10,664 nucleotides of DNA, from assembly GCA_019693395.1 (NCBI GenBank), contig JAAMXP010000068.1:7654-18317 (forward strand), given 5' to 3'. The DNA comes from Ettlia oleoabundans. Taxonomy: Eukaryota; Chlorophyta; Chlorophyceae; Chlamydomonadales. The notes below the pieces were generated by a model. The model was not told the DNA's origin, ran no database searches, and was given only the letters and a program-made list of their open reading frames with translations. Made by a program: the position numbers and the translations under genes. Of this stretch, positions 1 through 5,972 are shown piece by piece. The stretch's first letter is position 1; every line of letters begins with the position of its first letter.

Positions 1-30
1 TCGCTGCTGCCGCTGCCCATTCCAAACATG
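1..30 (+). CDS. Possible 3' end of an exon cut by the left edge
   Basis: The open frame ends SLLPLPIPNM at base 30 and is followed directly by GTAAGC, a good donor sequence. There is no other support, and no matching next exon was found downstream. Listed only so that the edge is checked against flanking sequence. Confidence 0.12.
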
Positions 31-314
31 GTAAGCAGCAACATCCCACCGCTAGTTTCGCGTATTCGCCACAAGCCACCCACGAGTCAACTAGGGTAGG
101 TTGCCTTCCCACATCCTTGTGGCCACATGTGGCCAGCCCCGGGGGCAGGGTTGCCAACTCGTTTTTGGCCTGCCCTACGTAGTAGGAAGGAGACGGGTGT
201 GAAGGACACGGCTCCGCCTACGAAGTGGGCGGGCCATAGCATCCGGGACAGAAGGAGGGTTTGTCCCACAGCACTAGGCCGTACTGTCCCGCCCGAGGGA
301 GCATCTGCATCCCT

Positions 315-515
315 TCCTCGCATCTCCCTCCACTACGCAGGTGTGGCTCAGATACCCCGCTTCCAGTGCCAGGGGCAGCAACAGCTTCCGTGACATGCTT
401 GCCCTTCTTATTGGTAAGCCCAGCCCCCGGTGGCATATAGCTTCCCCAGTCCCCCCACAGTCGCCAGCCCTGCATGCTTTACTGTGCTGATCCTTTCTTC
501 GGACAGTGCACTTTT
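315..515 (+). repeat. Dispersed repeat family, copy 1
   Basis: Aligns by eye with 1709-1910 over its whole length. Shared landmarks in the same order are CAGGTGTG, GATACC, a GCAGC-rich stretch, the CTTGC block, AGCCCAGCCCCCGRTGGCA, CCCCCCACA..CAGTCG, and a closing GGACAGYRCA-like core. The two copies are clearly related but well diverged. No coding capacity is evident. Confidence 0.65.
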
Positions 516-884
516 TAGGGAGGGTTCAGCTCGGGGAAGCAAATTTGGCAAAAGGGGGCGATGTGCCATTAGCATTCCACAGCATGTTTTTGGAGGGTAC
601 GTCCACATCACCGGCGTACATCCACATCACCGTCTGCGTTCCGCTAGGCTGAGCGGGATGGTGACTTAATCGTGTTCGGCTCGACTTGGCGAAGGTTTCC
701 GTCGTTAATCACGCGATTCCGTGATCAAGCTGCGAACTTGTCGCGCTGGTGGCAGAATCGCGCTCATGTCTGCCGGGGTCGTTTCTGTACCAATTTGAGC
801 CGTCACCGTGGCCAATAGTTTTTAAGTGCACTGTCCGTGTCAAAGAAAGGCTCAGCACAGTAAAGCATGCAGGGCTGACGACTG
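458..884. repeat. Long inverted repeat (fold-back structure)
   Basis: The arm at 458-513 pairs with the reverse complement of 824-884. From CAGTCG through CTTTCTT the arms differ at two positions; the right arm then has a 5-base insertion (TGACA on the minus strand), after which CGGACAGTGCACTT matches exactly. The spacer is about 310 bp. Both arms carry the core of the dispersed repeat annotated at 315-515, so this may be two family copies in opposite orientation rather than a MITE. I see no target-site duplication at the outer ends. Confidence 0.85.
602..632 (+). repeat. Two-copy direct repeat TCCACATCACCG
   Basis: Exact 12-bp copies at 602-613 and 621-632 (period 19), inside the spacer of the 458-884 inverted repeat. 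Confidence 0.8.
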
Positions 885-1119
885 GCCAGTTGTTGCGGCC
901 GGCACTCTTGGTGTACCGCCCTGCGGTTCCCCTGTCTGCTGCCTGCCTGCTGGTGTTGTTGACGGTGCTGGGAGGTTATGTTTGCCTGTAACACAACCTG
1001 CTCCCATTGGACAACATCTACACGCAACGCAGAAACGTCCTGCCTGGCGGCAGCCTGGCCAGAAGCTTTGCCTTCAAATGGCACACTCTATTCTATAAAT
1101 TTCCGCAATCACCTTGAAA

Positions 1120-1416
1120 TCAGGTAAAGGGACTCCTAGCAGCCTTACATAAAAACGAAAAGGTGCTGTAGGTAAGCTGGGGAAGTCCGTCAAATATGGC
1201 AACAACAGGGCTATAGTACCACTGCTGCAGCGAATCAAACATGTAGGGCGCGGAATTTTTCAACTAGCGCAGCGTGCCTTTGACCCACACCGCTGTTTCA
1301 ACAAGCTGCAATCCCTCCAGCGGATTACCCGGGCATCTACCCACACAGTCATCAGCTTCTGCCCCAATCAATGCAGGCCTACCTTGCAGAATACGGGATG
1401 CATATTTATTTTGCAT
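1120..1416 (-). pseudogene. Possible gene relic: reading frame with one internal TAG
   Basis: From an ATG at 1416 the minus strand reads 50 codons (ends ETAVWVKGTLR), meets TAG at 1266-1264, and continues in the same frame for 47 codons (includes YMFDSLQQWYYSPVVAIFDG) to TGA at 1122-1120. The composition looks protein-like, with Trp, Tyr and Asp well represented, unlike the low-complexity frames around it. I do not recognise a family. The complementary plus-strand frame is also open for 93 codons (1153-1434, no ATG), so chance cannot be excluded. TAG is used as a normal stop by REX4 and LAG1 here, so recoding is unlikely. Confidence 0.25.
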
Positions 1417-1511
1417 GTTTTAATTTTACTTTAGTTTATTTATTCTTATTGTTATTTTTGTCAAAGTTCATTATTATTTGTAAATATTATTTGTAATTAT
1501 TTTTTGTATTT
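1400..1511. other. Extremely AT-rich island
   Basis: Hand count: 15 G/C among positions 1401-1510, strongly T-rich on the plus strand, inside sequence of much higher G+C. It includes TGTAA at 1479-1483 and 1492-1496, so it could be the 3' end of a plus-strand transcript. A matrix-attachment-like stretch or an insertion of organelle DNA are other options. It ends at a CACGTG-type site (TGATCACGTG). Confidence 0.7.
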
Positions 1512-1708
1512 GATCACGTGTCACAACCCTGACTAAAACGTGGGGAGCTCTGAGTGAGCCCACGCTGCCCTACGCTTTCCACCCCCCTCCCGCTGCACAC
1601 CACATACTCCCGCTTAGCACACGCAGGTTCCCAATGCCACCGGGGGCCACCCAGCAGTAGAGTCTCAGCGGCAGCACCACGATTTACGGCTACCAATCTC
1701 CCCAGTCC

Positions 1709-1910
1709 TCTGCCCATCCCATCACACTCCACAGGTGTGCCCACGATACCGTGCTCTTGGCGGCAGCGGCAGCGGCAGTTTGTAACACGTGCTTGCACCT
1801 CTCTTTGATCAGCCCAGCCCCCGATGGCACATCGCTACCCTACTCCCCCCACACACAGTCGTCTCCGTTGCTTGCTCCCCGAGCTGCATCCGTCTTTGGA
1901 GGGGACAGCA
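1709..1910 (+). repeat. Dispersed repeat family, copy 2 (diverged)
   Basis: Same landmark order as copy 1: ACAGGTGTGCCCACGATACC, a GGCAGC triplet run, GTGCTTGCACC, AGCCCAGCCCCCGATGGCA, ACTCCCCCCACACACAGTCG, then GGGGACAGCAC. The GGCAGC run (about 1758-1778) is expanded relative to copy 1. The region shows no credible gene. Confidence 0.6.
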
Positions 1911-3310
1911 CGGCGCGTGTACACAGGGGGATTGGGGCGCCTCTCAAGGGGGTACCTTTCTCGCGTGAGTTTACCTTCATCATCATGTACAAAGCCAAGT
2001 CCGTGGAGATCGGGGCGAAAGAGCGAGGTCGGGGAAATCGGATTAAGGTAACTGTCAATCCTGCCCACCCCCTGGATGAGCCCCTGGATTGACGTTCAGG
2101 GCCCCAATCTCTTTCCAGCGACCCCGCTATTTTTGCCTGTTGCTCGCTTATTCCGTCTCTGTATGTTTGTTGGAACCTAACCTGAAGCAAGTGGTGTTCT
2201 CAATCCCGCGAAGGCGGGCGGCCGCGGAAGCCTCGCCGACGCTGCTGAGGCTCCGTAGTATGCGGAATACCATCTGGCAAGCCTAATTGTACGAAAGACA
2301 AAGCGCCGTGCTCGTATGCACGCCGCCGGGGCGGGGCCATGGGGAGGGGTGTGTACACGCTGGTGGGATTGAGTCGGGATTGGAAAGCGCGGGACTTGCC
2401 GATGACGCCCGATTGAGTTTATATATGTAGTACCGTTCTCAGGTTCATGTGAACACGCGGTGCCTGATAGGCTAATGCTGAATAGGCGACCTTCGCCAAA
2501 CACCCCATGAGCGAGCCCGTTCGCTTCCTCACCATCGCTGCTGGGCAAAACTTTCATCCATTCTAGCCGAGCAGGGAGCCGTTTGGAGTGGGTCGAAAGT
2601 GCGACCCGCGGGCAGTCAACAATCGCTGGGAAGTGCCTGTGCTCCTTCCAACGCGCTTAAGTCGCTTCCCTCAGCGTCAACAATCGTTCAGTCGCTGAAA
2701 CGACCTTTTCCACGCTGGTACGGGGGAGTCAACACCCGCGAGGGCACCCAATGACGCTGGTCAACAACATGCACCTTTCCGCTCGGAGATGCGACAAAAA
2801 CGATTGGTAGTTACTACACGAGCTCCAGCTATAGCAGCTGAGCGTGCCGTGCGTGATTTAGGGAGGCGACCCCTATTCGGCATTAGCCGATTAGGCACCG
2901 CGTGTTGAACATGAGAACGGTAATATACACGTCTCATCCGCGGGGGAAGTGGGGGTCATGGAATTGTCTCAATCCCTTGGCCAGCGAGCCCCTGTGTACA
3001 TGCGCCCGTATATTGAATTTCCAGTGGAACTGCCGGGTTTCGGCACCTTGCGCGTCCGTCATCCATGGGGGGCTTTTCACATTGGATTGCGCGCACGACA
3101 CACTTCAAAAACCATTGATTAAGGGTATGGGAAGATTGCGAACGGCGCCGGGCCAAAATGACGCCTGCAGGGAATGATTTATTATGGTATTGGGCGCGTT
3201 CCGACCCACCGCGGAGGGGACTTTCCAAGGGGTGTCATCTTAGCTGCGAAATATACTCTAAATATGCTTTATAAGCTTGAAGGACAGCAAGTGGAGCGCG
3301 GGATGAAAGT
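1911..3310. other. Gene-free stretch
   Basis: No reading frame here shows a recognisable protein, and none joins its neighbours through plausible splice sites. Contents: a TATATA-type motif in TTTATATATG (2418-2427), a GGGTCG/CGACCC hairpin (2590-2607), the GTCAACA motif cluster, and a few short AT-richer patches near 3245-3275. It may be intergenic, or leader or intron of a gene not seen here. Confidence 0.5.
2615..2766 (+). repeat. Four spaced GTCAACA motifs
   Basis: GTCAACA occurs at 2615, 2676, 2728 and 2760. The first two extend to GTCAACAATCG. The reverse complement contains TTGAC, the core of plant W-boxes. The spacings (61, 52, 32) are not regular. A regulatory role is speculation. 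Confidence 0.45.
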
Positions 3311-3317
3311 TTGTGAA

Positions 3318-3566
3318 GTCCCTTCCGAGGGTCCGTTCCACGTCCCTTCCGCGGGCCCTTCCGCGGAAAGGAGCTCCCCCCCTCTTTTACGGATTTGGGT
3401 CGGAAGGGACTCATTCAACCCTACCGCTTTGTTCTTCTGACACTCCCGAACTATAATCTGGGTCTTTTAGGAGTGAATTGGAGGGCGCTGGTGCGCTTCA
3501 TGCTGCTGTAGCGGCAACAGCCATGCCCAAGGCCATGGGCATGGAGGTTCGTTCCGCGTCCCTTCC
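3318..3566. repeat. Cluster of GTCCCTTCCG motifs in both orientations
   Basis: GTCCCTTCCG lies at 3318-3327 and 3342-3351. GCCCTTCCG follows at 3355-3363, the inverted form CGGAAGGGAC at 3401-3410, and a shorter GTCCCTTCC at 3558-3566. The forward and inverted copies could pair into a stem around 3318-3410. The cluster lies about 0.5-0.8 kb upstream of REX4. Confidence 0.6.
3521..3544. repeat. Perfect 8-bp hairpin
   Basis: CCATGCCC and GGGCATGG flank an 8-base loop (AAGGCCAT). The stem is perfect. It has no T-run after it and no gene ending before it, so it is not a transcription terminator. Confidence 0.7.
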
Positions 3567-3581
3567 AGTCGCAATGTTTGG

Positions 3582-3624
3582 TAGTCGTACTGAAAGCTTA
3601 CGATACGATAGTCATACTGAAAGC
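3582..3624 (+). repeat. Two-copy direct repeat TAGTCRTACTGAAAGC
   Basis: 16-bp copies at 3582-3597 and 3609-3624 (period 27) differ at one base (G/A). Confidence 0.8.
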
Positions 3625-3714
3625 CTGGTTAGCAGCGTGGCCAGCCTGGGATGTTCTGTCCACGTCACCTGACAACTCTGAAGTGCGTGCAACCCCTACT
3701 GACCAATAAGATAG

Positions 3715-3742
3715 AGGCCAGGACAGGAGGCAGGCCAGGACA
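3715..3742 (+). repeat. Two-copy direct repeat AGGCCAGGACA
   Basis: Exact 11-bp copies at 3715-3725 and 3732-3742 (period 17), in the region just upstream of REX4. Confidence 0.75.
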
Positions 3743-4105
3743 CCCCGCATTACAGGGCGGATTTTGTTCGCCTTACACTTACTTGTTCTGTTTGTCTGGT
3801 GCGTGGTGTTGTTGCGCAAAACGCATGTGTGCTCTACTCCGCTAGTATGGGAGAAAATGCTTACTCCATTGTGTTACATAGGGTTACAGAGAGTCTGGGA
3901 GAAAGCGAGATTTGATAAAGTCTGCAGGTACAAACGCCGTGCTGTCCCGAAGCGGGCTGCTTTCTTCAGAACGGACAGTGCAACCTACAGACGGATGCAA
4001 CCGGCAGCAACCATTGTTGCAGAGCCGGGGTCGCTCGGCCAGCGCCCGCTTTGCTATTCGCACCAGCTCTCACTGGAGCTTCCTTTGGCGTGCCGGTGCC
4101 ACAAC
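3743..4105 (+). promoter_or_regulatory. REX4 promoter/leader region
   Basis: This 363-bp stretch should contain the REX4 transcription start and leader. The REX4 frame stays open across all of it back to 3764, with in-frame ATGs at 3857 and 3995, so part may be translated if transcription begins early. The translated extension shows no likeness to other Rex4 N-termini. It also carries the partial repeat core at 3960. Confidence 0.4.
3960..3982 (+). repeat. Dispersed repeat core, partial copy upstream of REX4
   Basis: CTTTCTT, five bases (CAGAA), then CGGACAGTGCA. This has the same two blocks and the same 5-base gap as the right arm of the inverted repeat (849 down to 827 on the minus strand). 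It lies in the leader of REX4, 124 bases before the chosen start. Confidence 0.5.
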
Positions 4106-5801
4106 ATGCCCCACGTCAAGGGCAACAAGTTCAAGACAGCAGATGGGGTTCCCCAGGCAGCAGCGCCCCTCCAGGAGGCAGGGAAAAAGCGCAAAAGGCC
4201 TGCGGCAGCGGCAGCCTTTGTCGATGCCGCAGCAGCAACAGGGGCTGTGTTAGCAGGAAGAATGGGTGGGGATACCTCTGCACCGGCCAGTCCTCCCAAA
4301 GAACAGCAGCAAAGGCAACCTAAGCAGCTGGTACTGCCGGCCATGCCAACCGTTGTGGCTCCTTTGCCCAAGCCGGCAGCGACGTCAGCAGCGCTGGCAA
4401 GCAGCAACTGGGCTTTCCTGAAGCAGGCACTGGAGGCGAGCAGACCGCTACGTCGGCACAAAATGCATGCATGGGGACGTGATGCTGATGTTGCTGTACC
4501 TGCGGTGCCTACAAACACACCTCAAAGTGTGCCTGGCATCGCACTTCTCACCAAGGTGCGAGCGCAATGAATGGTGTCAAGCTGGGATGGACACAGCCCC
4601 GGTGGATGTTTGGCTGCTTTCCATCACATCTCGCCTAATAAACGTGTGAGAGGCACATAATACTAAGCTGGGATGGACACAGCCCCGGCGGATGTTTGGC
4701 TGCTTTCCATCACATCTCGCCTGATAAACGTGTGAGAGGCATGGCATTTGACTTGAGGTGCAACGCTGTAATGCTGTCCTTGTGTAGGTTGTGGCGATTG
4801 ATTGCGAGATGGTGGGCGTGGGGCCAGGCGGGCAGCATTCGGCCTTGGCAAGGTGCGCTACAGATCTGAGTCCATGTTTCCAGCAGGACGTGCGCCAGTC
4901 ACAAACAGGTGCTAATATGCTTGTATGCTGGATTGTCTGCCTCGAAGGCCGTCCATGTGCTCTGGCTGATGAAGGACACTTACCTGCTGCACACCCATGC
5001 AGGGTTTGCATAGTGAACAGCGCTGGTGGGGTGCTGCTGGATAGTTGGGTTCGTCCAGAACAGAAGGTCACAGATTTTCGAACAAAAGTTAGTGGTAAGC
5101 ACCCATTGACTGCCACCTGTGACCTCTATTTGGTGAGTGTAAATCACGCTTGCTGTCCCATGACCTGTCCCATTCATGCTGCAGGTGTGCGACCAGCCAA
5201 TTTGCGACATGCTGCTGCATTTGAAGAGGTGCAGCGCCAAGTGTCAAACCTGCTAAAGGGCCGCATCATCGTTGGCCATGCGTTGGAAAATGACCTGCAG
5301 GCTCTTCTGCTGAGCCATTGCCGCAAGGATGTGCGCGACACAGCCCATTATCCTCCAATGATGCAACGACAGGCGAGCAACAGTGGACAGGTGTGCTTCT
5401 TGATGGCATGCAGTGGTACAGCGGCCAGAATGGAATAGCATGGCCACACATCATGGATCCCTAAGTTGTGTACGCCCGCTGCCTGTTGTAGGCTCGCACT
5501 GGCAAGCTGAAGCCTCGTTCCCTTCGACACTTGGCGTCGGAGCAATTGGGGGTGTTAATTCAGGAGGGGGAGCACAGTCCAGTTGATGATGCGCGTGCGG
5601 CCATGCGCCTTTACCAAAAACATCGCAAGGTAACCTCCCAGACCCACCCTCCCACCCCAATACAAAAGTAACCACCCACAAAATGTGCCCAATGCTGGCA
5701 CCTGTTCCTCAGACTTTTTCATGACATCTTGATATATCCCCCAATACCTGATGCAGGAGTGGGAGCACTGGCTCAGATCAAGAGGCAAGCAGAAGATGTA
5801 G
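4106..5801 (+). CDS. REX4: REX4/REXO4-type RNA exonuclease (DEDDh 3'-5' exonuclease), six exons
   Basis: Predicted 331-residue exonuclease of the Rex4 family, which acts in the nucleolus on pre-rRNA processing. Exons, assigned by hand: 4106-4555, 4788-4852, 5003-5094, 5185-5390, 5492-5629, 5757-5801; every intron is GT-AG and the phases join cleanly. Residues 1-150 are a low-complexity Ala/Pro/Gln tail with a basic KKRKRP stretch (27-32, likely nuclear localisation signal) and the NW..L patch (101-105) seen in other Rex4 proteins. The catalytic domain follows: LTKVVAIDCEMVGVGPGG (Asp155, Glu157), then GRIIVGHALENDL (Asp239), then GEHSPVDDARAAM (His299, Asp304), which completes DEDDh. The conserved LTK before VAIDCEMVG supports the first donor at 4556. 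The C-terminus ends in KHRKEWEHWL and TAG. The start at 4106 has A at -3, but in-frame ATGs at 3857 and 3995 with no stop between leave the N-terminus open. The family call is firm; exon 1 and its start are less so. Confidence 0.9.
4579..4741 (+). repeat. Two-copy tandem duplication inside REX4 intron 1
   Basis: Copies at 4579-4655 and 4665-4741 are each 77 bp with a period of 86 bp. They differ at two positions (ggtgg/ggcgg and ctaataa/ctgataa). Both start AAGCTGGGATGGACACAG and end GTGTGAGAGGCA. The near identity points to a recent duplication. The block lies wholly between donor 4556 and acceptor 4787 and fills most of the intron, with the second copy ending about 46 bases before the acceptor. 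Confidence 0.9.
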
Positions 5802-5912
5802 AGGCGAGGCAACGAGGCCACCCACATGCTGGTCAGTGATTGACATGGCAAAGTTTTGGCCTGCCTTGCTGCTGGTAGCAACCTTATTTATATTTTACGC
5901 ATGTGATGAATT

Positions 5913-5917
5913 TTACA
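5913..5917 (-). terminator. TGTAA polyadenylation signal of LAG1
   Basis: On the minus strand TGTAA lies about 55 bases past the LAG1 stop codon. TGTAA is the usual polyadenylation signal in chlorophyte green algae. No TGTAA is seen on the plus strand soon after the REX4 stop at 5801, so the REX4 3' end may run into the LAG1 tail or use another signal. Only 171 bp separate the two stops. Confidence 0.55.
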
Positions 5918-5972
5918 GCCAACGTGTGCCACATCACGTGTCGGGGGTCTTCATGCTGCTGATAGAAGTCGC

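Noticed and set aside
660..780. Possible tRNA (TTCG- and GGTGGCAGAATCG-like pieces)
   Set aside because: No cloverleaf with paired acceptor stem and T-arm could be drawn.
458..884. DNA transposon with terminal inverted repeats
   Set aside because: No target-site duplication and no transposase frame; kept only as an inverted repeat.
749..991. 80-codon frame ending in a hydrophobic stretch (SAACLLVLLTVLGGYVCL)
   Set aside because: It crosses the right arm of the inverted repeat, and the hydrophobic tail comes from a CTG/TTG-rich run; no family likeness.
1514..1798. 94-codon minus-strand frame with Cys/Arg repeats
   Set aside because: Low-complexity translation of the GGCAGC triplet run inside repeat copy 2.
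2177..2557. 126-codon minus-strand frame
   Set aside because: Composition follows base content; no domain, no plausible splice partners, no conserved pattern.
3764..3826. Signal-peptide-like hydrophobic N-terminus for REX4
   Set aside because: It begins at TTG, not ATG, and a secretory signal makes no sense for a nuclear RNA exonuclease.
4054..4518. 154-codon minus-strand frame rich in Ala/Ser/Gly/Cys
   Set aside because: It is the complement of the Ala/Pro/Gln-rich REX4 exon 1; no family features of its own.
4577..5116. 179-codon minus-strand frame across REX4 introns and exons
   Set aside because: Its internal repeat simply reflects the tandem duplication in REX4 intron 1, and the plus strand holds conserved exonuclease exons.
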